The notes under the pieces are model-generated. The model had not been told where the DNA came from, did not search any database, and saw nothing but the letters and a program-made list of their open reading frames with translations. From Bacteroidales bacterium (lineage in GTDB: Bacteria; Bacteroidota; Bacteroidia; Bacteroidales; UBA1556), in the NCBI GenBank assembly GCA_023145955.1, contig JAGLDA010000167.1, forward strand, positions 1 through 15,683: a stretch of DNA of 15,683 bases, written 5' to 3'. Below are positions 1 through 7,359 of this stretch, piece after piece; positions within the stretch are counted from its first letter, which is position 1; each line of letters starts with the position of its first letter. A program made the translations under genes and the position numbers.

Positions 1-78
1 GCTAAAGAAATAGACATTCCCCAAAAGGAAATAAAGAGTATTAGTAGTAATTTGAGACTTAAGAATTTCAAGGTTTAA
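1..78 (+). CDS. C-terminal fragment of an unidentified protein (5' end outside window)
   Basis: Frame 1 is open from the first base to a TAA at 76-78 and encodes 25 residues ending in ...NLRLKNFKV. The other two plus frames meet stops within about 12 bases, so this is the only plus frame that could be coding at the edge. The peptide is charged and too short to assign to a family. In Bacteroidota the gene ahead of ricT is often holB (DNA polymerase III delta'), but the visible tail does not let me confirm that. A 176-base gap with its own promoter box separates it from ricT, so the two need not share a transcript. Confidence 0.4.
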   Translation, partial: AKEIDIPQKEIKSISSNLRLKNFKV

Positions 79-176
79 AAAAGCAACATCAAACAAAAGA
101 ACAGCAAGCAGAAACGTAGATTAATAACCATCAAAAAAGGACAAATAATTCCTTAAAAAACCTATATCATTTTTAT

Positions 177-184
177 TACCTTTG
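177..184 (+). promoter_or_regulatory. -7 promoter box (TACCTTTG) for the ricT-gldH-pbp1A-HPt operon
   Basis: TACCTTTG matches the Bacteroidota primary-sigma -7 consensus TAnnTTTG exactly. It lies 70 bases before the ricT ATG, which implies a leader of about 65 nt. I see no clear TTG -33 element 16 to 21 bases upstream; the stretch there is A-rich. The identical box occurs ahead of the MMPL gene at 11721. Inferred from sequence only. Confidence 0.55.
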
Positions 185-254
185 TAAATTGATACGTATC
201 CTTTAGAATTATTGATTTTAAAGGAGAATTATATATATACAAATAAGAGATTTT

Positions 255-1592
255 ATGTATTCTGAAAAAGAAGCAATGCAGTCAAGAGGCTGTTGTTTTG
301 TGCCTTCTGTAGATCAGAACGAAAATATAAACCAGCATAGTTGCTGTAAATTAGATGCTTATGATTGGATAAGCGATGTAAATTTTATTGAAGAAAAACG
401 TTATTTCGACATTGTTGAAGTTCGTTTTAAGAACAATAGAAAAGGTTTTTTTCGTTCTCCTGAAGGAGAGATGTTACGCAGAGGCGATATAGTTGCTGTT
501 GAAACAAGTCCCGGTCACGATATAGGAATTGTGAGTTTAACGGGTGAAATAGTGCGTCTGCAGATGCACAAAAAAAAGGTTCCCTATAAAGATACTTATA
601 TAGAAAAAGTTTATAGAAAAGCACGTAGTAACGATATTGAGAAATGGATAGAAGCTGCGGCTCTTGAGATTCCTAGTATGATTACAACGCGTAAGGCTGT
701 TATGAGCCTTGGTCTTGATATGAAGATAAATGATGTTGAGTATCAGGGAGATAAAACCAAAGCTATTTTCTATTATACTGCTGAGAATAGAGTAGATTTT
801 CGTGAACTTATTAAAATTCTTGCCGAGAAATTTTCTGTAAGAATAGAGATGAAGCAAATTGGTGTAAGACAGGAGTCTAGCCGATTAGGTGGAATAGGGT
901 CTTGTGGTCGTGAGTTATGCTGTAGTAGCTGGCTTACAGATTTCAATTCGGTATCTACCAATACTGCACGCTTACAAAATTTATCCATGAACCCTCAAAA
1001 GCTTGCTGGGCAATGTGGTAAACTGAAATGTTGCCTTAATTTTGAACAAGATAATTATAAAGAAGAGTCGGCAAAATTCCCTCCTTCTGACGTTAAGCTT
1101 AAAACCAAGTCTGGCGATGCTTTTTTCCAAAAGAAGGATATACTTAGTGGTATAATGTGGTATTCTTATTTCGATAAGCCATCGGTATTTATTGGTATAC
1201 GTCGTCAAGATGTTCAAAATATCCAGCGCATGAACGAAAAAGGTAAACTGCCAGAAGCATTGAATGACCATTTGAATATTGAAATAGAAGAGGCTGTTAA
1301 GTTCGATAATGTTATTGGACAAGACGACGTTACTCGTTTTGATAAAGTGAAAACAAAGGGCAACAAAGGTAAAGGTAAACGAACGGGTAATAAAGGTAAT
1401 TCTAATAACAACCGTAATAAGAATAATAAAAACGCCAATACTGCTAAAGTTAGTGAAGGGGCCAATGCTAAAAAGAAGGCTAATACAAAGAGTAATACAA
1501 ATAGCAATAAGCGAGTTTTTAAGAAGTCTGAAAAACCAAATAATAAAAGAAAAAATCAAAATAAGCCAGAAACAAAGGAAGAAGGTAATTAG
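255..1592 (+). CDS. ricT: PSP1 domain protein, RicT/YaaT family
   Basis: A 445-residue cytosolic protein with a PSP1 domain. Family hallmarks are visible: a SPGHDIGIVSLTGE block near residues 85-98, and two cysteine clusters, GSCGRELCC (C217, C222, C223) and CGKLKCC (C254, C259, C260). In Bacillus subtilis, RicT with RicA and RicF forms an iron-sulfur complex that affects RNA processing and development; the role in Bacteroidota is less clear. Extra paired cysteines occur at 13-14 and 30-31. From about residue 365 the protein becomes a low-complexity tail rich in Lys, Asn and Gly, probably disordered and perhaps nucleic-acid binding. The ATG at 255 gives a good N-terminus leading into the conserved KLDAYDW segment. 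It is the first gene of an operon with gldH 44 bases downstream. Family assignment is firm; function in this organism is inferred. Confidence 0.93.
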   Translation: MYSEKEAMQSRGCCFVPSVDQNENINQHSCCKLDAYDWISDVNFIEEKRYFDIVEVRFKNNRKGFFRSPEGEMLRRGDIVAVETSPGHDIGIVSLTGEIVRLQMHKKKVPYKDTYIEKVYRKARSNDIEKWIEAAALEIPSMITTRKAVMSLGLDMKINDVEYQGDKTKAIFYYTAENRVDFRELIKILAEKFSVRIEMKQIGVRQESSRLGGIGSCGRELCCSSWLTDFNSVSTNTARLQNLSMNPQKLAGQCGKLKCCLNFEQDNYKEESAKFPPSDVKLKTKSGDAFFQKKDILSGIMWYSYFDKPSVFIGIRRQDVQNIQRMNEKGKLPEALNDHLNIEIEEAVKFDNVIGQDDVTRFDKVKTKGNKGKGKRTGNKGNSNNNRNKNNKNANTAKVSEGANAKKKANTKSNTNSNKRVFKKSEKPNNKRKNQNKPETKEEGN

Positions 1593-1636
1593 CCTATTTC
1601 ATTTTATGATTTATAAGATTTTAATCAATTTGTTTT

Positions 1637-2104
1637 ATGAATAGAAGCGTATATTTTTTTCTAATGCCGATTTTGCTATTTTTAGTAACATCATGCAGTG
1701 ATAATAGTATTTATGATCATAATAATGAACTTACTGAGCCTTGGACTGTTGAGCAAAAATCAGTGTTTGATTTTGAAGTAAACGACACATTATCGGCATT
1801 CAATTTTTATATAAATATTAGAAATACAACAGATTATAATTATTCAAATCTTTTTCTATTTATAAGAACAGATTTTCCTGATGGAAGGTTTTCTGTAGAT
1901 ACGGCAGAGCTTTTTCTTGCTGATATTAAGGGAAACTGGCTTGGCAGTGGCTATGGAGAAATTAAGGATAGCCAAATATTATTTCGTAAGCATGGTCGTT
2001 TTCCCATGAAAGGACATTATAAAATTACTTTTGAGCAAGCAATGCGGGATCCCGAATTAGAGGGTATAGATGCTGTTGGAATTAGGATTGAAAAGAGCGA
2101 GTAA
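1637..2104 (+). CDS. gldH: Gliding-motility-type lipoprotein GldH
   Basis: A 155-residue lipoprotein. The N-terminus is a lipoprotein signal: a hydrophobic stretch at residues 5-17 followed by the lipobox VTSC, with Cys20 as the expected lipidated residue. The mature part has the GldH features: an early PW segment after the signal, a central NTTDYNYSNLFLF segment, and a FPMKGHYKITFEQAMR block near the C-terminus. GldH is needed for gliding in Flavobacterium johnsoniae, but it is also widespread in non-gliding Bacteroidota, so motility cannot be concluded from this gene alone. Its place between ricT and a class A PBP is a common Bacteroidota arrangement. The gap to the PBP gene is 31 bases, which suggests co-transcription. 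Confidence 0.88.
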   Translation: MNRSVYFFLMPILLFLVTSCSDNSIYDHNNELTEPWTVEQKSVFDFEVNDTLSAFNFYINIRNTTDYNYSNLFLFIRTDFPDGRFSVDTAELFLADIKGNWLGSGYGEIKDSQILFRKHGRFPMKGHYKITFEQAMRDPELEGIDAVGIRIEKSE

Positions 2105-2135
2105 ACTACAAATATGGTTTTAAAATTAGTGGGTT

Positions 2136-4439
2136 ATGGCAAAAGAAAAAGAAGCAAAAAAAATAAAAAAATCAAATTCAGGAGTTAATCGCATAATTAA
2201 ATTCTTGTGGATTAGCTTTATTGGTGGATTAGTGTTTGTCGTTATACTTTTTAATGCCATTTCAGCAGGTTGGCTGGGGTTTATGCCTAGTTTTGCTGAG
2301 CTAGAAAACCCAAAAAGCAATTTGGCATCAGAGATATACTCTGCAGACCAAGTATTGTTAGGTAAGTATTATATAGAGAATAGATCCAATATTCATTTCA
2401 ATGAATTATCTCACTACCTTGTAGAGGCTTTAGTGGCAACTGAGGATGCACGGTTTTATGAGCATAGTGGAATTGATTTGCGAGCTTTAGCAAGAGTTTT
2501 AAAAGGAGTTGTTACTGGAAACAGAGCTGGTGGTGGTTCTACCGTTACTCAGCAGCTAGCAAAAAACTTATTTCCTAGAGAAAAGCTATCAAAAATTGAG
2601 TTGGTATCACAAAAATTTAAAGAGTGGGTTATTGCTGTTAAGCTTGAGTATAATTATACCAAGAATGAGATAATAGCAATGTACCTCAATACTGTAACTT
2701 TTGGGAGCAATACTTTTGGTATTAAAACTGCTAGTAAAACTTATTTTGCCAAACTGCCTAGCGAATTAAATAGAGAAGAGGCAAGCATGTTGGTTGGAAT
2801 GCTTAAAGCGCCATCGTATTATAATCCAGTACGAAATCATGATAGGGCGCTTAATCGTCGTGAAGTGGTGCTATCGCAACAAAAAAACTATAATTATATT
2901 ACTGAGCAAGAGTACGATTCTCTTCGCCAAACGCCTTTAGATATGAGTAAGTATAAGCGTGCCGATCATAAAGTTGGTCTTGCAACTTACTTTAGAGAAT
3001 TTTTGCGTGGTAGAATGAAGGAGTGGTGTAAAAATAATCAAAAAGCTGATGGAGAACCATATAATCTATATCGCGATGGATTGAAAATATATACTACCAT
3101 TGACTCTAGAATGCAGCAGTATGCCGAAGAGGCAGTAGACGAGCATTTAGGTAAAGATTTACAGCCTGCATTTTTTAAACATTGGAAAAATAAAAAACGA
3201 TTTCCTAATGCGCCTTTTTATCGTTTAACGAAAAAGGAAAAGAAGAGAATTATGATATCAGGCATGAAGCGTAGTTCTAGATATTATTGGATGAATGTTA
3301 GAAATGAATCCATGGATTCAATAGAAGCAGCATTCAATCGTCCTGCAAAAATGAGTGTATTTAGCTGGAATGGTGATATTGATACAGTAATGACGCCGAT
3401 GGATAGTATTCTGTATTATAAAACATTTTTACAAACAGGGGTAATGTCTGTGGAGCCACATACGGGTTATGTACGAGCCTATGTTGGTGGAATTGATTAT
3501 TACCACTTTCAGTACGATCATGTTACCAAAGGAAAGAGGCAAGTTGGTTCTACTTTTAAGCCATTTGTATATGCTTCGGCAATGCAAGAGATTGGATATA
3601 GTCCTTGCACCGAAGTTCCCAATGTTCCTGTTACTTTTCAGATGCCTGATGGGCAGCCTGCATACACTCCTAAGAACTCTGGCGACGACAGAGAGGGAGA
3701 AATGGTAACCTTGCAATGGGCATTGGCAAATTCTGTAAATTATGTTTCGGCATTTCTAATAAATAGAGTAAAACCAGCTAAGGTAATAGAAGTAGCGCGT
3801 AAAATGGGTGTTACTTCAGATATGCAGGCTGTTCCCGCTATATGTTTAGGAACTCCAAGCTTATCGGTATACGAGATGGTAGGTGCTACTGCAACCTATC
3901 CCAATAAAGGGGTTTATCAAAAGCCAATTTTTATAACTCGTATTGAGGATAAAAATGGTAATGTAATAGAGACATTCAATAGTAATGCTACGGATGCCTT
4001 GGATGAGGTTACGTCCTATAAAATGCTTTCGCTTATGGAAGGTGTTGTAAAATATGGTACAGGTATTCGACTGCGTACAAAATATAAAATGCGCCAACAT
4101 ATTGCTGGTAAAACAGGAACTACGGATAATAACTCTGATGGTTGGTTTATGGGCTTAACTCCTGATTTGGTAACGGGTGTTTGGGTTGGAGCTGAAGATA
4201 GATCGGTACACTTTAGGAGCACACATTTGGGCCAAGGTGCAAATATGGCACTTCCAATTTGGGCTTTATATATGAAAAGAGTTTATGCTGATACAACTCT
4301 TAATATATCGCAAGAAGCATTTGAAATGCCTGAAGGATTTGATAAAGACACATATGATTGCGATGCAATTAAGGAACAGCAAGAAAAAATAAAAAGTGGT
4401 ACTATTGAAGAGGATGAGTTTGAGGAACTAGATTTATAA
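2136..4439 (+). CDS. Bifunctional class A penicillin-binding protein 1A (glycosyltransferase/transpeptidase)
   Basis: A 767-residue inner-membrane enzyme that polymerises lipid II and cross-links peptidoglycan. It has a short basic cytoplasmic tail, one membrane anchor near residues 20-46, and then a GT51 domain. The glycosyltransferase motifs are EDARFYEHSG at 103-112 (E103 the likely catalytic Glu) and GGSTVTQQ at 133-140. The transpeptidase domain has all three active-site motifs: STFK with nucleophile S472, SVN at 533-535 and KTGTT at 659-663. Length and order are normal for the family, and no motif is damaged. The C-terminus is acidic (EEDEFEELDL). It follows gldH by 31 bases and precedes the HPt gene by 11, so it sits inside the operon. 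The equivalents are ponA or mrcA elsewhere; I leave the symbol open. Confidence 0.95.
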   Translation: MAKEKEAKKIKKSNSGVNRIIKFLWISFIGGLVFVVILFNAISAGWLGFMPSFAELENPKSNLASEIYSADQVLLGKYYIENRSNIHFNELSHYLVEALVATEDARFYEHSGIDLRALARVLKGVVTGNRAGGGSTVTQQLAKNLFPREKLSKIELVSQKFKEWVIAVKLEYNYTKNEIIAMYLNTVTFGSNTFGIKTASKTYFAKLPSELNREEASMLVGMLKAPSYYNPVRNHDRALNRREVVLSQQKNYNYITEQEYDSLRQTPLDMSKYKRADHKVGLATYFREFLRGRMKEWCKNNQKADGEPYNLYRDGLKIYTTIDSRMQQYAEEAVDEHLGKDLQPAFFKHWKNKKRFPNAPFYRLTKKEKKRIMISGMKRSSRYYWMNVRNESMDSIEAAFNRPAKMSVFSWNGDIDTVMTPMDSILYYKTFLQTGVMSVEPHTGYVRAYVGGIDYYHFQYDHVTKGKRQVGSTFKPFVYASAMQEIGYSPCTEVPNVPVTFQMPDGQPAYTPKNSGDDREGEMVTLQWALANSVNYVSAFLINRVKPAKVIEVARKMGVTSDMQAVPAICLGTPSLSVYEMVGATATYPNKGVYQKPIFITRIEDKNGNVIETFNSNATDALDEVTSYKMLSLMEGVVKYGTGIRLRTKYKMRQHIAGKTGTTDNNSDGWFMGLTPDLVTGVWVGAEDRSVHFRSTHLGQGANMALPIWALYMKRVYADTTLNISQEAFEMPEGFDKDTYDCDAIKEQQEKIKSGTIEEDEFEELDL

Positions 4440-4450
4440 AACAATTTTTA

Positions 4451-4792
4451 ATGAAGCTATTTGATTCGGAATTAATGATGGATATGATGGATGGTAACAT
4501 TTCTGAGGTTAAGAAAATAGCCCAAATGTTGCAATCGTTAGGCCCACAAATGATTGATGATATTGAAAAAGCTATAGATAATGAAGACTGGTCTTTTGCT
4601 GGAGAAGCAGCGCATAAGCTAAAAACATCTCTCAATTTGTGGCAAATGGATAAACTTAGTGATTTATGTGTAAGTATTGAAAATAATGGTAGAGACAATA
4701 TAAATCATGTAAATATTGAAAGTAATTTTGTAGAGCTAAAAGAGGGATTTATACTCGCTATAGAGCAAATGAAAGAGGAGTATAGCCTATAA
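4451..4792 (+). CDS. Stand-alone histidine phosphotransfer (HPt) domain protein
   Basis: A 113-residue, mostly helical cytosolic protein. The HPt signature AAHKLKTSLNLW is present at residues 53-64, with H55 as the predicted phosphorylated histidine, and the surrounding helices fit a four-helix HPt bundle. Such proteins relay phosphate between a hybrid histidine kinase and a response regulator. No kinase or regulator is visible in the window, so its partners must be encoded elsewhere. It begins 11 bases after the PBP stop and is the last gene of the ricT operon: a strong terminator starts 16 bases after its stop codon. The link to cell-wall synthesis is positional only. Confidence 0.82.
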   Translation: MKLFDSELMMDMMDGNISEVKKIAQMLQSLGPQMIDDIEKAIDNEDWSFAGEAAHKLKTSLNLWQMDKLSDLCVSIENNGRDNINHVNIESNFVELKEGFILAIEQMKEEYSL

Positions 4793-4800
4793 ATATTGAT

Positions 4801-4922
4801 AAAAAGAAAAAGAGCAAATTTGGGAAAATTTGCTCTTTTAACACTAAAATCACAGATGCTAGTCTTAAAATAGGGATGACTAGCGCGGCAGCTTAGGATA
4901 GCTACCATTAAAATTAACTAAC
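4801..4922 (-). ncRNA. Candidate small RNA of about 120 nt, three hairpins, family not recognised
   Basis: The minus strand holds a complete small-RNA gene layout: a TACTTTTG promoter box (4934-4927), a predicted start near 4922, two short hairpins and the terminator at 4839-4808. Hairpin 1 pairs GGTAGC (4906-4901) with GCTGCC (4892-4887) around the 8-nt loop TATCCTAA. Hairpin 2 pairs GCTAGTC (4884-4878) with GACTAGC (4864-4858) around a 13-nt loop. The two stems are only 2 nt apart and could stack. Strand choice is supported by hairpin 1: one pair is a G-U wobble in the minus-strand RNA but would be a C-A mismatch in a plus-strand RNA. Both loops contain AUCC. I cannot match it to a named RNA family. 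A 67-codon open frame crosses this stretch, but nothing in it looks like a protein. Confidence 0.5.
4808..4839. terminator. Bidirectional Rho-independent terminator (HPt operon and minus-strand sRNA)
   Basis: A perfect 14-bp inverted repeat, AAAAGAGCAAATTT at 4808-4821 and AAATTTGCTCTTTT at 4826-4839, encloses the 4-base loop GGGA. The plus strand ends in TTTT. On the minus strand the stem runs into CTTTTTCTTTTT, which makes an even better U-tract. It would end the ricT-HPt operon on one side and a converging minus-strand small RNA on the other. Confidence 0.88.
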
Positions 4923-4926
4923 AAGG

Positions 4927-4934
4927 CAAAAGTA
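4927..4934 (-). promoter_or_regulatory. -7 promoter box (TACTTTTG) for the candidate small RNA
   Basis: Read on the minus strand, 4934 to 4927 is TACTTTTG, an exact TAnnTTTG match, about 20 bases before hairpin 1 of the candidate RNA. No convincing TTG -33 element is present. Instead a 6-bp inverted repeat (4947-4967) covers that region. Confidence 0.42.
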
Positions 4935-4946
4935 ATGCAATACGAT

Positions 4947-4967
4947 GCTCCTAAAAGTTAAAGGAGC
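4947..4967. repeat. Short inverted repeat upstream of the small-RNA promoter
   Basis: GCTCCT (4947-4952) and AGGAGC (4962-4967) form a 6-bp dyad around a 9-base spacer. It lies 13 to 33 bases upstream of the minus-strand -7 box, over the expected -33 region. It has no T-run, so it is not a terminator. It could be an operator, or chance. Confidence 0.35.
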
Positions 4968-5091
4968 TAAACAAAGGCTAAAGAATGTTAATTTTTAGTT
5001 AGTTTACTTTTTATTTTAGCGATATACTATTGATAATTAATTAATTATGGCTTTATACAAAATTTAGTTATACGCTTTGATAATTATTATT

Positions 5092-5099
5092 TACTTTTG
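5092..5099 (+). promoter_or_regulatory. -7 promoter box (TACTTTTG) for the permease-SPASM-thpR group
   Basis: TACTTTTG is an exact TAnnTTTG match, 109 bases ahead of the permease ATG. That implies a leader of about 100 nt. A TTTG at 5076-5079 lies only 12 bases upstream, too close for a normal -33 element. The stretch is very AT-rich, so a chance match is possible. Confidence 0.4.
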
Positions 5100-5207
5100 A
5101 TAAGATAAAACACACTTATTTATTAATATAACTATTGTTTAAACTTCTTTATTTGCATTTAATAATATCAGAAAAAAAACAGTAATTATGTACAAACAAT
5201 TAAATTT

Positions 5208-6299
5208 ATGACTTGGAATTCTGATAAAACATTTAGGCTCGTTGGCTTTATTCTATTTGCTGCATTTGTATGGTATTTCACATCTATATTAGTATATATT
5301 ATAATAGCATCATTAATAGGTGTAGCTGCGCAACCGCTGATGCGTATTTTGGCAAAGATTAAATTTAGAAAAAAGAAGTTGCCTAGTGCAGTAAGAGCAG
5401 CCTTCGCTATGATAATAATGATTTCTGTGTTTATAGGTTTTCTGTATATACTAATTCCAGCAATAAACTCACAGGCAACAGCACTTATGAAAGTTGATTA
5501 TGTTTCTGTTTCTGAAAATATTGGTCAAAACTTGCATATTTTGGAATATAAACTACGAGAAATTGGTAGTCTTGAACAGACTGAAGAAATAGAGCATAGA
5601 ATAGTTGATAGATTAAAAGAGTTTGTATCGAGAATTCAATTGAATAACTTAGTTAGTGGGTTAATAAGCACCACAGGAAGTTTGTTTATGGGTTTGTTTT
5701 CAATAATATTCATGTCTTTTTTCTTTATTAAGGACAGAGATTTATTTACAAGAATAGTTATGCTGTTTGTTCCTGAGAGTAAATACACACAAACGGAACA
5801 TATCCTTAATAAAATAAATATAATGCTCACAAGGTATTTCACAGGCATACTTATAGAGGTTAGTACTATGATGGTGCTTATTTCTCTTGGAGGGTGGCTG
5901 ATAGGCCTCGAAAATGCAATTTTAATTGGATTTATTGGTGGATTGATGAATCTAATCCCTTATATAGGCCCACTTATTGGCGCTACTATCGCTTCTATAT
6001 TGGTTGTTATGACTAATATTTACCTCGGAATAGATCTTACTGCGGGTTTGGTTGGCGGTATTCTTCTTGTTTTTGCTATCGCAAATATGATTGATAATTT
6101 TCTTCTTCAGCCTATCATTTATTCAAATAGTGTAAATGCACATCCTATTGAAATATTTATTGTGATAATAATGGGTGGAACATTGGGTGGACCTTTAGGA
6201 ATGATAGTGGCAATACCTTTTTATACCGTAGTTCGTATTACTGCTAAGGAATTCTTTGGTGATAGGGTTTTTATAAAACGCCTAATGAAAGACTTATAA
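5208..6299 (+). CDS. AI-2E transporter family (UPF0118/PerM-like) membrane protein
   Basis: A 363-residue polytopic inner-membrane protein. Two hydrophobic segments lie near residues 9-40 and a third near 63-85. A less hydrophobic region with charged helices follows (about 90-145). Four or five more membrane segments run from about 150 to the C-terminus. The family signature PYIGP is at residues 251-255 in NLIPYIGPLIGA, followed by the typical NMIDNFLLQPIIYS and HPIEIFIVI blocks near 294-325. Members include E. coli TqsA (AI-2 export) and ion or proton antiporters; the substrate cannot be read from sequence. The ATG at 5208 puts the first membrane segment right after a short polar start. The radical SAM gene begins 4 bases after its stop, so the two are very probably co-transcribed. 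Confidence 0.88.
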   Translation: MTWNSDKTFRLVGFILFAAFVWYFTSILVYIIIASLIGVAAQPLMRILAKIKFRKKKLPSAVRAAFAMIIMISVFIGFLYILIPAINSQATALMKVDYVSVSENIGQNLHILEYKLREIGSLEQTEEIEHRIVDRLKEFVSRIQLNNLVSGLISTTGSLFMGLFSIIFMSFFFIKDRDLFTRIVMLFVPESKYTQTEHILNKINIMLTRYFTGILIEVSTMMVLISLGGWLIGLENAILIGFIGGLMNLIPYIGPLIGATIASILVVMTNIYLGIDLTAGLVGGILLVFAIANMIDNFLLQPIIYSNSVNAHPIEIFIVIIMGGTLGGPLGMIVAIPFYTVVRITAKEFFGDRVFIKRLMKDL

Positions 6300-6303
6300 G
6301 GTG

Positions 6304-7314
6304 ATGAGTAATAATTTGGTTTGGTTAAAGAAAATACTTGCTTCAATTACTATTTGTAGATTGTTAAATATTGCAATAGTAAATATTAGTTATGTAGCGA
6401 GTATTGTATTTGGCAGGTCAATGCAAAAAGGAAAACCAATTTCTATATCCATAGAGCCAACTACGGCCTGTAATCTCAGTTGCCCAGAATGTCCTTCGGG
6501 TTTGAAAAAATTTTCTCGCAAAACAGGCTTTATATCTGATGCAACTATCGATAATATTATATCACAATTTGCAAAACAATTGATGTATGTAACCTTTTAT
6601 TTTCAAGGCGAACCTTTACTTCACCCTAAATTTGTTGAGTATGTAAGAAAGTTAAAATCCAAAAATCTTATAGTAAGTACTTCTACAAATGCACACAAGC
6701 TTACAAAAGAGAATAATGAAAACATTATTTGCAGTGGCTTAGATAGATTAATAATTTCGCTCGATGGCACCGATTCGGAAACCTATTTGAAGTATAGAAA
6801 AGGAGGTGATTTTAACTTGGTGATATCAAATATAGAGAATTTTATTGAGTGTAGGAAAAGGTTGAAATCAAAATCTCCTTTTGTGGAATTGCAGTTTATT
6901 GTTTTTAAGCATAACGAGCATCAAATTGATGAAATTAAGCGTTATGGAAAGAAACTAGGTGTAGATAGTGTAAGTATAAAAACCGCTCAATTATATGAAT
7001 TTGAAGAGGGCAATGAGCTTATGCCTGGTTTAATAAAATATTCTAGATATAAAAAGCAAGCTGATGGCAAGTATAGGATAAAGAGTAAATTGCCAAACAA
7101 ATGCTACCGATCATGGTCAGGAAATGTAATTACCTGGGATGGAAACGTAGTTCCTTGCTGTTTTGATAAGGATGCTGATTATATATTTGGAAATATAATT
7201 AGTGATGACTATTCGAAAATAAATAAATCCAAAGAGTATAATAATTTTAGAAATCAGATTTTAAAGGATAGAAGTAAGATAGATATTTGTAGAAATTGTA
7301 CAGAAGGACTTTAA
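6304..7314 (+). CDS. Radical SAM/SPASM domain protein of unknown substrate
   Basis: A 336-residue iron-sulfur enzyme. The radical SAM motif CNLSCPEC has C56, C60 and C63 in CxxxCxxC spacing. FYFQGEPLLHP near residues 98-108 is the GE-type SAM-binding strand, and IISLDG lies near 150-155. The C-terminal SPASM region has C267, the pair C285-C286 in VVPCCFDKD, and C329-C332 in the closing CRNC, enough to hold an auxiliary cluster. The first 37 residues are hydrophobic and basic, which suggests membrane association. A GTG at 6301 also opens the frame; I prefer the adjacent ATG at 6304. No small precursor peptide gene lies nearby, so a peptide-maturation role is not supported here. It fits a widespread Bacteroidota SPASM family whose reaction I do not know. 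Confidence 0.88.
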   Translation: MSNNLVWLKKILASITICRLLNIAIVNISYVASIVFGRSMQKGKPISISIEPTTACNLSCPECPSGLKKFSRKTGFISDATIDNIISQFAKQLMYVTFYFQGEPLLHPKFVEYVRKLKSKNLIVSTSTNAHKLTKENNENIICSGLDRLIISLDGTDSETYLKYRKGGDFNLVISNIENFIECRKRLKSKSPFVELQFIVFKHNEHQIDEIKRYGKKLGVDSVSIKTAQLYEFEEGNELMPGLIKYSRYKKQADGKYRIKSKLPNKCYRSWSGNVITWDGNVVPCCFDKDADYIFGNIISDDYSKINKSKEYNNFRNQILKDRSKIDICRNCTEGL

Positions 7315-7359
7315 TAGGGGCTTGGTATAAAGCATAATATTGAATTAAGAAAAAAAGAA

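Larger units (their letters stand above)
4840..5207. other. Gene-free stretch between HPt and the permease gene
   Basis: After the terminator this AT-rich stretch contains the candidate minus-strand small RNA and its promoter (to about 4967), then the presumed promoter of the downstream permease gene (box at 5092-5099). Between about 4970 and 5090, and from 5100 to 5207, I see only AT-rich sequence with no coding potential. Confidence 0.6.

Noticed and set aside
1..78. Naming the first partial gene holB from the usual gene order
   Set aside because: Only 25 residues are visible, they show no delta' motif, and neighbourhood alone is not enough.
981..1559. Minus-strand 192-codon frame opposite ricT
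   Set aside because: Antisense shadow of a clear gene with conserved cysteine motifs; the hydrophobic translation comes from the Lys/Asn-rich codons read backwards.
4705..4908. Minus-strand 67-codon frame (MVAILSCRASHPYF...)
   Set aside because: It overlaps the HPt coding sequence antisense and the candidate small RNA with its terminator; composition does not look like a folded protein.
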